The notes beneath the pieces were generated by a model. That model did no database searches, was not told the DNA's origin, and saw nothing but the letters and a program-made list of their open reading frames with translations. This document shows, in pieces, positions 8,017 to 17,559 of a stretch of DNA of 64,000 nt. The stretch covers positions 1 through 64,000 of the forward strand of contig MNXJ01000057.1 of NCBI GenBank assembly GCA_001872455.1. Direction: 5' to 3'. Source of the DNA: Anaerolineae bacterium CG2_30_57_67. Lineage in GTDB: Bacteria; Chloroflexota; Anaerolineae; Anaerolineales; Villigracilaceae. The position numbers and the translations under genes were made by a program. Numbering within the stretch: position 1 is the first letter of the stretch; each line of letters begins with the position of its first letter.

Positions 8017-8994
8017 ATGATTCCCAATCAGTGGTATGCCATCCTCGAATCGGATGAAATCAAGCCCGGCAAAGTCATCGGCGTTACCCGCCTGGGTGAG
8101 AAAATGGTTGCCTGGCGCAACGCGCGCGGCGAATTGAGCCTGATGAGCGATCTGTGCCCGCATCGCGGCGTGGCGCTCAGCGCGGGAAAATTACAGGGCG
8201 AGTGCATTCAATGCCCGTTTCATGGTTTTGAATTTGACGCCAGCGGCAAATGTACGCTCATTCCGGCCAACGGGCGCGGCGCGGAAATCCCCAAGGCCAT
8301 GCAGGCCAAAGCCTATGTGGTGCGCGAAGCGCACGGGTTGGTCTATCTCTGGTGGGGCGAGCCGCGTGAAAGTTATCCGCCGCTGCCATTTTTCGAGGCG
8401 ATTGACGACGGCATGGTGTACGCCACGCTGCGCGACCCCTGGGCGACGCACTACAGCCGCGCCATTGAAAATCAGCTCGACGTGGTGCACCTGCCTTTTG
8501 TTCACCGCACCACCATCGGACGCGGCAACCGCACGCTGGTCAATGGGCCGCTGGTGCGCGTGGAGCATTTCTTCCCCGAAGATTCCCTGCTCAATATCTG
8601 GGTCTACAACGAAGTGGACAGCGGCCAAAAGCCAAAACGCGCCAGCGAACTGCCCGAACCGGCCCGTCACCCGTTTTTGCAATTTCGCTTTCCCAACGTT
8701 TGGCACAATTGGATTGCGGACGATACCCGCGTCTTTGTGGCTTTTGCGCCGATTGACGAAGAGAATACGCTCATGTACCTGCGCTTTTATCATCGCGTCG
8801 CCATCCCCGTTTTGCGGCAGATAACCGGCTGCTTTGGCTCGCTCGGCAATCTGGTGATTGAGCGCCAGGACAAGCCGATTGTGGAAACCCAGCGCCCGAA
8901 GGCCAGCCGCCTGGACGTTGGTGAAAAACTCATCCCTGGCGACGGGCCGATTATCACCTATCGCAAAATTCGCCAGGCGCTGCAATCGGCCTGA
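8017..8994 (+). CDS. Rieske [2Fe-2S] ring-hydroxylating-type oxygenase
   Basis: Oxygenase component of the Rieske non-haem iron type, 325 residues. The [2Fe-2S] ligands are C47 and H49 in CPHRG and C66 and H69 in CPFHG. The mononuclear iron site is in 'ENQLDVVHLPFVH', with D155, H158 and H163. The shape is closest to vanillate demethylase or pheophorbide-oxygenase-like proteins; the substrate cannot be told. No ferredoxin or reductase gene is adjacent. Start supported by AAGGAGG seven bases before the ATG. Convergent with the M16 protease gene, sharing a terminator. Confidence 0.88.
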   Translation: MIPNQWYAILESDEIKPGKVIGVTRLGEKMVAWRNARGELSLMSDLCPHRGVALSAGKLQGECIQCPFHGFEFDASGKCTLIPANGRGAEIPKAMQAKAYVVREAHGLVYLWWGEPRESYPPLPFFEAIDDGMVYATLRDPWATHYSRAIENQLDVVHLPFVHRTTIGRGNRTLVNGPLVRVEHFFPEDSLLNIWVYNEVDSGQKPKRASELPEPARHPFLQFRFPNVWHNWIADDTRVFVAFAPIDEENTLMYLRFYHRVAIPVLRQITGCFGSLGNLVIERQDKPIVETQRPKASRLDVGEKLIPGDGPIITYRKIRQALQSA

Positions 8995-8998
8995 ACAA

Positions 8999-9027
8999 AG
9001 AAACTCCCCGGCTGCCGGGGAGTTTCT
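8999..9027. terminator. Bidirectional terminator between convergent genes
   Basis: AGAAACTCCCCGG (8999-9011) and CCGGGGAGTTTCT (9015-9027) form a perfect 13-bp stem with a three-base loop, with A-rich and T-rich flanks. It serves the Rieske gene on plus and the M16C protease on minus. Confidence 0.92.
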
Positions 9028-9052
9028 TATTGGGAAAGGCGCGGCATCCGCG

Positions 9053-11953
9053 TTACAGCACTTTTTTCACTTTGAGAAAGCCCTGCTTTTCTTGGTTGGC
9101 TTTTTCAACGGCCTCGGCAGAACCCAGCACCACCACTTCCCCGTGGGCGGCGACTTGTTCCAGCGTTTCGGCAAAACGCTGGAAGTCTTTGACGCTGGTT
9201 GCCAGCACTTCGGCGCGGGTTTGCTGACGCATTTCGTCCGTGTAACCGGTCAGGTGATGCGCCATGCTCGTCCAGCCTTTGGCATCGGGCAGTTGATAGG
9301 CGTCAATTTCGCCAATCGTGCCGAGGATGGATTTGGTCAATTCGCTTTCGTTCAGGTCGAGGGCGCGCAAAAAGCCGGGGGTGGCGTCATAATTTGCCAG
9401 CGTGGGCAAAATGTTCGGGTCGCGGTAACTCAAGTAGGCGAAGGCGCCGCTGTTCGTGTCGAAGGTGCTGAATCCGCCATAGGCGCCGCCCTGCACACGC
9501 ACTTTTTCCCACAACCAGGTCGTGCCCAAATAGTTGCGGATGACGTGAATTGAGCCGTGCGGTTCGTAGCCGAGCGCGTACAAATTTGCGCCCTTGCCAA
9601 CGTAATTGACCTGCGCCGGAATGGTCAGGCCTTCGTTGTTTTGCGGCCTGGTTTTCCAGGGGAAGGGGCTGCCCGTCGAACCGGCAGAAGCCGGCAGACT
9701 GGCTAACAGCGCTTCCAGCGCCGGGGAAACTTTTTGGCGGGAGGCCTCATCCAGCGTGAGATTGACCACCATTCCGGCGCGGTTGATGACCAGGCGGCGC
9801 AGCGTTTCCAGTTTCGCCAGCACCGCATCCCAATCTTTTTCGATGTCGTCCGCCAGGCGGCGCAGGAAGAAGAGATTTTCCAACCCGCCGATTTGTTCGC
9901 CGACCCAGCCCGCCTCGCTGAAGCGCGCCGCAAGCCGCCCGCTGACCACGCCGTGCCCGCCGGGAATTAACCCGGCTTCGGCTTCGGCTTTTTCTTCCAT
10001 CACAATCTGGCGCAGACGCTCACGGTTGTCGAGATTGGCTGTCAGCAAAACGTCCTGCAAAATGGCGAGCAGTTCGCCCGCCTTGTCGAGAGTGGCCTTG
10101 CCGCGCAGGAAAAAGTAGAGCGCCGAGTCGCTGCTCTCGCGGATGGTGGAAATCAGCGCAGCGGAACGAATGCCGCCCGTATTTTTGCCAATGCGCTGAA
10201 TCAGGCTGACGTAATCCTGGCTTTGGGTGCCCATTTGTAGCAAAACGCGCCCAAAGAAGCCCAAAAACGGCAGCAATTCCGCCGGGACGGGGTGCAGGTC
10301 AAAGCCCAGGTCGAGGTAGAGAATGCCGTTGGTGGGCAGGTCATGGCTGAAGATGTGCGTGCCGCGTGAAGTTTCGATGGCGCACGGGATGGTTTTGATT
10401 TTCGGGTCAATATCCTGAAGCGTTAGCGCCGGGATGGTTGCCAGCGCTTCGGGGCTGTCGGGGGTTTCCTGACGTTTTTTGAGAGCGGCCACGTTGGCAA
10501 TCAGCGCGTCAATTTGGTGGCGGCTCAGGCCTGCTTTCACTTTTTCGAGCCGCGCGGCTTCGGCGTCTGCTTTGCGTTGGCCTTCTGCCGCGTCTGGCAG
10601 CAGGCGCAGGCTGGTGCGATGCGGGTTTTCGATGAAGTGGCGGCGAATCAAATTCTCAAAATAATGCGGCGCGCGCGCGGCGGTTTTGACCTTTTGCAGC
10701 GTAGCTTCAAAAGCCAACCCGTTGAATGGGTCGCCGTCGTACAGCCAGACATCCAGCGCGCCGAGCATCAGCGCCAGCCCGCGCGGGAAGCGCCCGGTAT
10801 TTTGCTCGCGCAGGTGAAATTCGATGGTGTTGAGCGATGCGGCGATGGTTTCCGGGTCAATGCCTTTTTCGGCCAGGTCTTTCAGCGTGGTGTGGATCAG
10901 CTGCTCCACTTTTTCGAGGTTGCCGTTTTCGACGCCCTTCATGCCAGCGGAGAAGTAGCCTTGCAGCAGGCCGTCCTGGTAGCCGCCGGTCACGTCTTCG
11001 CCCAGGCCGCTGTCCATCAGCGCCTTGCGCAGGGGCGAGGCCGAAGTTCCCAGCAGGATGTGCGCGAGCAGCGACAGGCTGAGGCTGGTCAGCGGGTCGC
11101 CGACGGCGGGCATCAGCCAGTTGAGGTTGAAGTAGGCTTTGGCGTCGGGCGTATCGCCGGAATCGTAGGCGTGAGTCACCTGCCGGGGGGCGTTCCACTG
11201 CGGCTGAAGCGGCAGCGCCGACTGGACATCTTTGCGCTCGAAGGCGTTCAGCCACTCGTCAAGCAGGCGCAGGCGTTCTGCTTCGGGGTCGTCGCCGTAG
11301 AAGTAGATGTAGGCGTTGGATGGGTGGTAATAGGTCTCGTGGAAGGCTTTGAAATCTGCGTAGGTCAGGGCGGGGATGACCGCCGGGTCGCCGCCGGAGT
11401 TGAGGCCGTAGGGCGTATCGGGGTAGAGCGATTGCTGTGAAAGTTCGCCGAGCAGGTCATCGGGTGAGGAGAGCGCGCCTTTCATCTCGTTGAAGACGAC
11501 GCCCTTGAAGGTCAGCGGCGCTTCGGGCGATTCGATTTCGTAGTGCCAGCCTTCCTGCTGCAGGGTTTCTGGCGTAATCAACGGGTAGAGCACGGCGTCG
11601 AGGTAGACATCAATCAGGTTGTAAAAATCTTTCAGGTTGGTGCTGGCTACCGGATAGCAGGTTTTATCGGGGTAGGTCATCGCGTTCAAGAAGGTGTTGA
11701 GCGAACTTTTCGCCAGTTCGATGAACGGTTCTTTGACGCGGTATTTGCGTGAGCCGCACAGCACGGAATGTTCCATGATGTGCGCCACGCCGTTGGAGGT
11801 GGCCGGCGGCGTGCGGAAAGTGATGCCAAACGATTTGTTTTCGTCGCCGTTGATTACCGATAAAAGCCGCGCGCCGGTTTTGTCGTGCCGGTACATGCGG
11901 GCGCTGGAGGCGATTTCGGGAATGGCGCGTTCTTCAAGCAAGGTGAAAGTCAT
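9053..11953 (-). CDS. M16C-family metalloprotease (presequence protease-like)
   Basis: Large inverzincin protease of the PreP/Cym1 type, which degrades short unstructured peptides inside a closed chamber. The start at ATG 11953 gives 966 residues; GGAG lies just upstream, whereas an in-frame ATG at 11995 overlaps the promoter. The inverted zinc motif HxxEH is H58-I-M-E61-H62, with E156 in 'GVVFNEMKGA' as third ligand. Two homologous halves are expected and the length fits. No signal peptide, so cytoplasmic. A -10 TATAAT on the minus strand lies at 11984-11989. Confidence 0.93.
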   Translation of the reverse strand: MTFTLLEERAIPEIASSARMYRHDKTGARLLSVINGDENKSFGITFRTPPATSNGVAHIMEHSVLCGSRKYRVKEPFIELAKSSLNTFLNAMTYPDKTCYPVASTNLKDFYNLIDVYLDAVLYPLITPETLQQEGWHYEIESPEAPLTFKGVVFNEMKGALSSPDDLLGELSQQSLYPDTPYGLNSGGDPAVIPALTYADFKAFHETYYHPSNAYIYFYGDDPEAERLRLLDEWLNAFERKDVQSALPLQPQWNAPRQVTHAYDSGDTPDAKAYFNLNWLMPAVGDPLTSLSLSLLAHILLGTSASPLRKALMDSGLGEDVTGGYQDGLLQGYFSAGMKGVENGNLEKVEQLIHTTLKDLAEKGIDPETIAASLNTIEFHLREQNTGRFPRGLALMLGALDVWLYDGDPFNGLAFEATLQKVKTAARAPHYFENLIRRHFIENPHRTSLRLLPDAAEGQRKADAEAARLEKVKAGLSRHQIDALIANVAALKKRQETPDSPEALATIPALTLQDIDPKIKTIPCAIETSRGTHIFSHDLPTNGILYLDLGFDLHPVPAELLPFLGFFGRVLLQMGTQSQDYVSLIQRIGKNTGGIRSAALISTIRESSDSALYFFLRGKATLDKAGELLAILQDVLLTANLDNRERLRQIVMEEKAEAEAGLIPGGHGVVSGRLAARFSEAGWVGEQIGGLENLFFLRRLADDIEKDWDAVLAKLETLRRLVINRAGMVVNLTLDEASRQKVSPALEALLASLPASAGSTGSPFPWKTRPQNNEGLTIPAQVNYVGKGANLYALGYEPHGSIHVIRNYLGTTWLWEKVRVQGGAYGGFSTFDTNSGAFAYLSYRDPNILPTLANYDATPGFLRALDLNESELTKSILGTIGEIDAYQLPDAKGWTSMAHHLTGYTDEMRQQTRAEVLATSVKDFQRFAETLEQVAAHGEVVVLGSAEAVEKANQEKQGFLKVKKVL

Positions 11954-11983
11954 GGGGTTCTCCGTTTGAAATGGGGTGGCAGA

Positions 11984-11989
11984 ATTATA
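11984..11989 (-). promoter_or_regulatory. Probable -10 box of the M16C protease gene
   Basis: TATAAT on the minus strand, about 30 bases before the start codon at 11953, in the 50-base gap after the upstream membrane protein gene. No recognisable -35. Confidence 0.45.
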
Positions 11990-12003
11990 CGCCACGCGGC
12001 GGG

Positions 12004-13620
12004 CTACGGTTCGGGGCGGATGAAAAACCAGGCGGCGCGATTGACGCCCCAGGCGCCCGGAACGTTGACAGCGCCGGCAGCGCGCAGCGTATCCTGCAGG
12101 CCGGAATGGTTGCCGGGCGAGACGACCACGTCCCAGGCGATTTCGTCCAGTTGGGGCACGGGATACAGGATATTCAGTTCAATCTCTACCGCGCTGTCGT
12201 AAATCGAAAATTGGTTGGGGCACAGGCGGGCGATTTCGCGGTCAAAGGCGCGAATCCAGTTATTTGCCATCAGCAGCCCGGCGCATTTGATGGGCGTGCC
12301 GGAGCCGTAGATTACCACGATGTCGGTTTCTGGCACATGGCGCGACTGCGCCAGTTTGGTGACCACCAGCGAGCGCGCCAGCGCGGCGTCGCGCTGGACG
12401 AAGGCTTTTTTTGCCTGAATGTTGAGCGCGCCCGGCAGAGCTGCGGCGGCCGCAATCAGCGCCAGCAGAGCCAGCGTCCGCCGCAGCAGGCCAAAATTTC
12501 CCGGCGCGGATTCGAGTATCTTGAAGAGCAGGAAAAGCAGCACCGGCAGCACAGCAGTCAGCGCCAGCATGTAACGCAGTTTTAGATACAGTTTGCTCAG
12601 CACCACCAACAGCATGGCGATTTGCGCCAGCAGACCAGTCAGCATGGCCTGGTCGGCGGGGGAAATTTTCCACGCGGATTTGCGTTGAAGAAGAAGTATC
12701 GCCGCCAGCAGTGTCAGCCCGGCCAGCAGATAGGCCATCAGCGCCGGGACGCTGGTCGCCCAAAACGCCAGGCTTTGCGGAATCATTTCCAGTGTGTAAA
12801 AACCGCTCGCGCCGCTACCGTAGACGCCGGTATTGCTCAAAATGCGCGTGAACCAGCTGGCGAAGCGCGGAATTTCGTGGGTAATGGGGGCCAGCATGGC
12901 CGCAATGCCGAGCAGGCCGCCGCCCACAAACCAGGCGGTGTCGCCGCTGGCGCGGCGGGTTGTTCGCCCCAGCCGCCGCGAAAAAATGAACGTGGTCAGC
13001 GTCCCCGCCGCCAACCAGCCGAGGAAGTACATTTGCGTCATGCCCAGCGTCCCGGCGGTGAAGCCCAAAAACGCCAATTTTTTCCAGTCTAGCGGCAGGT
13101 TGGGGCGTAGTGCGCGGTAAAGCCCAATCAGCCAGAGCGCGCCAAAGGGGTAGTTGAACGAGTTATGTGACCAAAACGTCAGCGATTCGTAACTTTGCGG
13201 GTGCAGGCCAAAAAACATCAGGCTGAGCGCCAGCGCCAGCAGGGTTTTGTCTTTTTTCAGGCTGTCGCGCACAGTTTGGTAAAACAGAATGGCCGTCAGG
13301 CTGTTGATGGCGAGCAGAAAAACATTCGCCATGAAGAAAAAAGTTTCCGGGCGGGCGATGTGATAGGCGATAAAACTTTCCCGGCTTTTAAAAAAGGGCA
13401 GGGTCAGCGCCAGCAGCAGCGAGCCAATCAGGTGAACCGGCGTGCCGGGGTGGTCAACGTAGACGTAGGTTTTTCCGGCGAAAACCGCCAGCGAGTCGAG
13501 AAAATACCAGGCGCCTGGGTCGGGCGGAAACCAGTAGCTGGAATTCAGCGTCCAATAGCCCCAGTAAATCAAAATGGGGGCCAGCAAAAGCGCGTAGGGA
13601 ATTTTTTTGATGAGGGTCAT
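12004..13620 (-). CDS. GT-C-like polytopic membrane protein, paralogue 1
   Basis: About 538 residues with roughly 10-12 hydrophobic segments. The first loop carries 'PDPGAWYFLDSLAVF' and 'YVDHPGTPVHLIGS', resembling the D...DHPP first loop of PMT/ArnT-type (GT39/GT83) glycosyltransferases that use polyprenyl-phosphate sugars. The soluble C-terminal end has 'GSGTPIKCAGLLMANNW'. Start chosen at ATG 13620, which overlaps the previous gene by ATGA; the open frame extends upstream to 13842 but that part is antisense shadow of the neighbour. Donor and acceptor are unknown. One of three tandem paralogues. Confidence 0.7.
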   Translation of the reverse strand: MTLIKKIPYALLLAPILIYWGYWTLNSSYWFPPDPGAWYFLDSLAVFAGKTYVYVDHPGTPVHLIGSLLLALTLPFFKSRESFIAYHIARPETFFFMANVFLLAINSLTAILFYQTVRDSLKKDKTLLALALSLMFFGLHPQSYESLTFWSHNSFNYPFGALWLIGLYRALRPNLPLDWKKLAFLGFTAGTLGMTQMYFLGWLAAGTLTTFIFSRRLGRTTRRASGDTAWFVGGGLLGIAAMLAPITHEIPRFASWFTRILSNTGVYGSGASGFYTLEMIPQSLAFWATSVPALMAYLLAGLTLLAAILLLQRKSAWKISPADQAMLTGLLAQIAMLLVVLSKLYLKLRYMLALTAVLPVLLFLLFKILESAPGNFGLLRRTLALLALIAAAAALPGALNIQAKKAFVQRDAALARSLVVTKLAQSRHVPETDIVVIYGSGTPIKCAGLLMANNWIRAFDREIARLCPNQFSIYDSAVEIELNILYPVPQLDEIAWDVVVSPGNHSGLQDTLRAAGAVNVPGAWGVNRAAWFFIRPEP

Positions 13621-15236
13621 TTTTGGCTGCCGGGGCGGATGAAAAACCATTTGCTGCGATTGATTCCCCAGCGGCTGGGAATATTTTCCGCGCCGACAGA
13701 TTGCAGATAGGCTGGCAGTGGTGAGCCGTTGCCGGGCCAGATGACCATGTCCCAGGGAATTTCTTCGATGGCGGCGACGGGGTAGGGGGTGTTCAGGCGC
13801 ACGTCGAAGGCGAAGTCGTACAGCGCGTATTGGTTGGGGCACAACGCACCAATTTCCCGGTCGAAGGCGTGTATCCAGTTATTGGCCAGCAAAAGTCCGG
13901 CGCATTTGAGCGGTGTGCCAAAGGCGTAGACAATCACCAGGCTGGTTTCTGGCACATTTTTGCGCTGCGCCAGCGTAGCGACGGCCAGCGAGCGGGCGTG
14001 GGCGGCGTCGCTTTCGATGGCGGCTCTTTTGTTCAAGTCGAGTAGTTCCCGCGACACGGAAAAGCCGGTCGCCAAAAGAATGCCCAGGGCCAGGCCGCGC
14101 GTCAGCCAGGCGCTGGATGCGCCGCTTTGTTCCTTCCATTTGAGCGCCAGTAAAAACAAGATGGGCAGAATCGCCGCCAGCGCCAGCGTATAGCGCACGC
14201 GATAGAACATTTTGCTCAGCGCCAGCAGCAGCAGCGCGGTTTGAATCAGCAGTCCGTAGAGCATGGCGGAATCTGGTGGCGTGAGCGGTGGCTGGCGGCG
14301 GCGGTTGGTCAGCAAAATCAGCGCCAGCGATAGCGCCAAAAGGACGAGTGGGATGTTTTGCGCCCAAAAAGTCAGGCTGGCAGGAATCAGCGCCAGCGAG
14401 TAAAAACTCTGCTGGCCGCTGCCGTAGAGTCCGTCACTGCCCAGCAAGCGCGTCAGCCAGTTCGACAGGCGCGGCAGGGCGCTGAAAACTGGCAGCAGCA
14501 TGGCGCCGATTCCGAGCAGCGCGCCAGCCAGAAACAGGGCGGAGGCTTTCAGCGTCTGCCCCGGCGATTTCCCCGTTTGCCAGGCCAGGCTGAAAATGGT
14601 GACGAAGCCTCCCGCGAGCCAGGCCAGCAGGTACAGTTGAGTCATTGCCAGCGCCCCGGCGGCGGCCCCCAGTAGGAAAATTTTTCTACCGCCCGGCAAT
14701 CCGTTTTGAACGGCGCGATAAAGCCAGACCAGCCAGAGCGTGCCGAAAATAAAATTGAAGGAATTGTGCGACCAGTAGGTGAGCGAATTAAATCCCTGCG
14801 GGTGCAGGGCAAAATACATCCAGGCCAGGGCGATGGCGGTTGGTTTTGGGTCAATTTTCAGGGCCGTGAGGGCGGTTTGGTAGAGCGCCAGCAGGGTGAA
14901 AATGGTCATCGCCAGCAGAAAAAAATTGGTCAGAAAGAAGAAAATCTCTGGCCGAAAAATAAAAAATTGGAGGAAATCTGCGCGGTTGGCGAAGAATGGG
15001 GAGGCCAGCCCCAGCAGCAGCGAGCCAATCAGGTGAAGCGGCGTGCCGGGGTGGTCAACGTATTGGTAGGGTTTTCCGGCAAAAACGGCCAGCGAATCGA
15101 GAAAATACCAGGCGGCCGGGTCGCTGTTAAACCAGTAGCTGGGGCGAGATGCCCAAAAAAGCCAGACGAGTAGCGCGGGAGACAACACGAGGGCGTAAAG
15201 ATAATTCTGTTTTATCCAGGCGAAAACCTTTGACAT
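13617..15236 (-). CDS. GT-C-like polytopic membrane protein, paralogue 2
   Basis: 539 residues, same architecture as its neighbours: first-loop 'NSDPAAWYFLDSLAVF' and 'YVDHPGTPLHLIGS', many transmembrane segments, and a C-terminal segment with 'GTPLKCAGLLLANNW' and 'NRSKWFFIRP'. Overlaps the downstream paralogue by four bases (ATGA) and lies nine bases after the upstream one, so the three form an operon transcribed from about 16900. Function as a polyprenol-dependent glycosyltransferase is inferred from the loop motif only. Confidence 0.7.
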   Translation of the reverse strand: MSKVFAWIKQNYLYALVLSPALLVWLFWASRPSYWFNSDPAAWYFLDSLAVFAGKPYQYVDHPGTPLHLIGSLLLGLASPFFANRADFLQFFIFRPEIFFFLTNFFLLAMTIFTLLALYQTALTALKIDPKPTAIALAWMYFALHPQGFNSLTYWSHNSFNFIFGTLWLVWLYRAVQNGLPGGRKIFLLGAAAGALAMTQLYLLAWLAGGFVTIFSLAWQTGKSPGQTLKASALFLAGALLGIGAMLLPVFSALPRLSNWLTRLLGSDGLYGSGQQSFYSLALIPASLTFWAQNIPLVLLALSLALILLTNRRRQPPLTPPDSAMLYGLLIQTALLLLALSKMFYRVRYTLALAAILPILFLLALKWKEQSGASSAWLTRGLALGILLATGFSVSRELLDLNKRAAIESDAAHARSLAVATLAQRKNVPETSLVIVYAFGTPLKCAGLLLANNWIHAFDREIGALCPNQYALYDFAFDVRLNTPYPVAAIEEIPWDMVIWPGNGSPLPAYLQSVGAENIPSRWGINRSKWFFIRPGSQK

Positions 15237-15245
15237 TGTTTGGCC

Positions 15246-16892
15246 CTATGGATATTCAGCGCGCATAAAAAACCATTTTGAACGGTTGTTCCATGAATTG
15301 GGGATGTTTTTTGCTCCGGTTGCCAGGAGATATTGGGGTACTCTTGAACCGTTGCCCGGCCAGACAACCAGGTCCCAGGGAATATCTTTTAGGACGGTTA
15401 CTTCGTGGGGAGTCGAATAGTTAAATTCAATGTTGATGTTGAAATCGTAAATGGCATATTGATTGGGACAAATCTTGGCTATTTCTGCGCCAAATTTTTG
15501 TAGCCAGTTGTCAGCCATGAGCAACCCGGCGCATTTCATGGGCGTGCCGGACGAATAGACAACGACAATCGCGCTTTCGTCCACTTTTTTGAGTTTTGCC
15601 AGGTTGTCAATTGTTTGAGACCGCGCAACCGCCGCCTGGTATTCGACCAGTGAACTTTTTTGCTGAATTTGCATTTTTTCTGGCAGAGTCCAAACCGCCG
15701 CAAGCAGAAGTGTGGCGTATAGCGCGTAATGTCCCCAGGTTTTTCCCCATTTTGTTTTTTCCAATAAGGCCAGCGCCAGAAACAGTAACACAGGCGCGAC
15801 GGCTGCGATGGAAAGGCTGTGGCGCAATCTTGTAACCATTTTGCTGAGCCCTGCCATGAGAATGGCGGTTTGTAAAAACAGTCCCACGGTCATCGCAAAT
15901 AGACTGGGGGAAATTTTGATGGCATTTTTACGGATGATAAAGCCGAGCGCAAGAATGACTATCCAAACGCCGACCAAGAGAATCAATAGCAGGGGAATGG
16001 TTGTCCACCAGTAGTGCAGGCTGATTGGAATGAGTTCCAGCGAGTAGATGCCTTTTTCACCCGTGCCATACAATCCCTGATGCGTCAGATTCCTTGAAAA
16101 CCAGTTTACAAAGCGGGGAATTTCCTTATAAATGGGAATGAGCATACTGATAATTCCCCAGGCGCCTCCAAAGGTGAACCAAAGTGCATCTTTGCCAGCT
16201 TCCAGACGCGATTTTCCCAGTCGCAAGGCGAATATCCATAGGGTGACGATGCCGCTTATTAGCCAGGTCGCAAAATAAAATTGGGCAACCGTCAAAATAC
16301 CAGCCGCAAGGCCGAGCAAGAAAACCTTGGATTTACTCAACGTCCGATCTTTTCGTATCTCCAGAAATAACCAAAGCAACCATAAGGTACCAAAAGCAAA
16401 ATTAAGAGAGTTTTGTGACCAAAAGGCAATTGAGTGGTAGCTGTAAATATGAAAGCCAAAATAGGCCCAACTGAGCGCTATGCCCGCCAGCATTCGGGCG
16501 TGTTTAAGTGTGGTGGAGACTGCATGATAAAAAACGATGGCAGTGATGCCGTTCATGACCGCCAAGAACGTATGCGCCATGAAAAAGAATATCTCTGGCC
16601 GTCGCAGATGAAAGGCGATAAATTCTGTTGACGTATTAAAAAATGGGTAGGTTAAAGCCAGAAGGAACGAACCTATCAAATGCAGCGGCGTCCCAGGATG
16701 GTCTACATAGGTATAAGATTGTCCCTTGAAAGCTGAAAGGGAATCCAAAAAATACCAGGTTCCGGGGTCAGATTGAAACCAGTAAGATGGATTGGCGGCC
16801 CAGTTTAGATAATAGGCAAGGATGGGGAGAATGACCAAAACATATCCCAAATGTTTTTTGGGAAAAGTGGTAAATGTTTGAAGAAAGCGCAT
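15246..16892 (-). CDS. GT-C-like polytopic membrane protein, paralogue 3
   Basis: 548 residues; first of three tandem paralogues. It shows 'QSDPGTWYFLDSLSAF', 'YVDHPGTPLHLIGS' in the first loop and 'SSGTPMKCAGLLMADNW' near the C-terminus. This copy is visibly more AT-rich than the other two and is the most diverged, so the three are not a very recent duplication. The shared C-terminal motif suggests a conserved soluble domain of unknown role. Possible role: cell-surface glycan or lipid glycosylation. Confidence 0.7.
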   Translation of the reverse strand: MRFLQTFTTFPKKHLGYVLVILPILAYYLNWAANPSYWFQSDPGTWYFLDSLSAFKGQSYTYVDHPGTPLHLIGSFLLALTYPFFNTSTEFIAFHLRRPEIFFFMAHTFLAVMNGITAIVFYHAVSTTLKHARMLAGIALSWAYFGFHIYSYHSIAFWSQNSLNFAFGTLWLLWLFLEIRKDRTLSKSKVFLLGLAAGILTVAQFYFATWLISGIVTLWIFALRLGKSRLEAGKDALWFTFGGAWGIISMLIPIYKEIPRFVNWFSRNLTHQGLYGTGEKGIYSLELIPISLHYWWTTIPLLLILLVGVWIVILALGFIIRKNAIKISPSLFAMTVGLFLQTAILMAGLSKMVTRLRHSLSIAAVAPVLLFLALALLEKTKWGKTWGHYALYATLLLAAVWTLPEKMQIQQKSSLVEYQAAVARSQTIDNLAKLKKVDESAIVVVYSSGTPMKCAGLLMADNWLQKFGAEIAKICPNQYAIYDFNINIEFNYSTPHEVTVLKDIPWDLVVWPGNGSRVPQYLLATGAKNIPNSWNNRSKWFFMRAEYP

Positions 16893-16959
16893 TTTATCTC
16901 AGCCTGATGGGGTTTAGACTTCATTTTTTCTGCCAACTGGTTTGGGTGAGAGAAGACGG

Positions 16960-17021
16960 TAATGGGCTCAAAGCGTGATAATCTTGTTTTTTACCAAAAC
17001 AGATTTCACAGGAGCCCATTA
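16960..17021. repeat. Short inverted-repeat element
   Basis: TAATGGGCTC (16960-16969) and GAGCCCATTA (17012-17021) are perfect 10-bp inverted repeats around a 42-base AT-rich interior. It may be the joined ends of a deleted insertion sequence or a hairpin; only one copy is in this window. Confidence 0.5.
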
Positions 17022-17076
17022 ACACGGCAAATCATACCATGCTACAGCCGCAATCTGGCGGGGGACAACTTCTAAC

Positions 17077-17209
17077 GTGTGCACGCAAAGGTTGTCAGAG
17101 CGGAGCGGGTGGAGCGCAAAATCTTCGCGAAGCGCCCTGCAAAGGGCCTGGTTTTGCACGAAAGTCGGAAGATTTTCGACTCCATCCCTGACATGATTTG
17201 CGTGGATAC
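17077..17209. mobile_element. 133-bp palindromic element with 9-bp target duplication
   Basis: The left end GTGTGCACGCAAAGGTTGTCAG is imperfectly inverted at the right end (CTGAC ... TTTGCGTGGATAC), and an inner pair CAAAATCTTCG / CGGAAGATTTTCG is also inverted. The element is flanked by the direct repeat ACTTCTAAC at 17068-17076 and 17210-17218. No coding capacity. It ends 11 bases before a family 1 element. Confidence 0.6.
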
Positions 17210-17220
17210 ACTTCTAACTG

Positions 17221-17313
17221 CAATACTGTTTAGTTAGCGTTGTCGAAGTCCAACGTCTCCCGACTTTGGTGCCAACGTCGGGAGACGTTGGACTCCTTAT
17301 CTAAACAGTATTG
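17221..17313. mobile_element. 93-bp palindromic element, family 1, copy 2
   Basis: Same termini as the copies at 7628 and 44890 (CAATACTGTTTAG / CTAAACAGTATTG) and same length. The interior reads CCAACGTCTCCCGAC ... GTCGGGAGACGTTGG, so the whole element can fold into one hairpin. No target duplication is visible. Confidence 0.88.
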
Positions 17314-17559
17314 GCTTTCGCCCCGCGATATAAGATGTGGGTAGTTGCCATTGGAGACGGGATTGTTTCAATGCCGCTTTCGCGGTATTATGAAACTGCT
17401 GGTTATGAAAAATACCCATGCTTACAATTGCCTATTCGCTGAAGATTTGGCGAAATTACGAATTTCCAAACCAACACATGTAAGGCTTGCCTCCCGAAGC
17501 GCCGTGCTTGGGTCGCTCTGTAGCGTGATAGCAAAAGGCAAACTGAGAGGACATTCAAA

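Noticed and set aside
13621-13842. Upstream extension of the GT-C-like gene at 12004
   Set aside because: It overlaps the neighbouring paralogue in another frame; ATG 13620 with ATGA overlap fits the paralogues.
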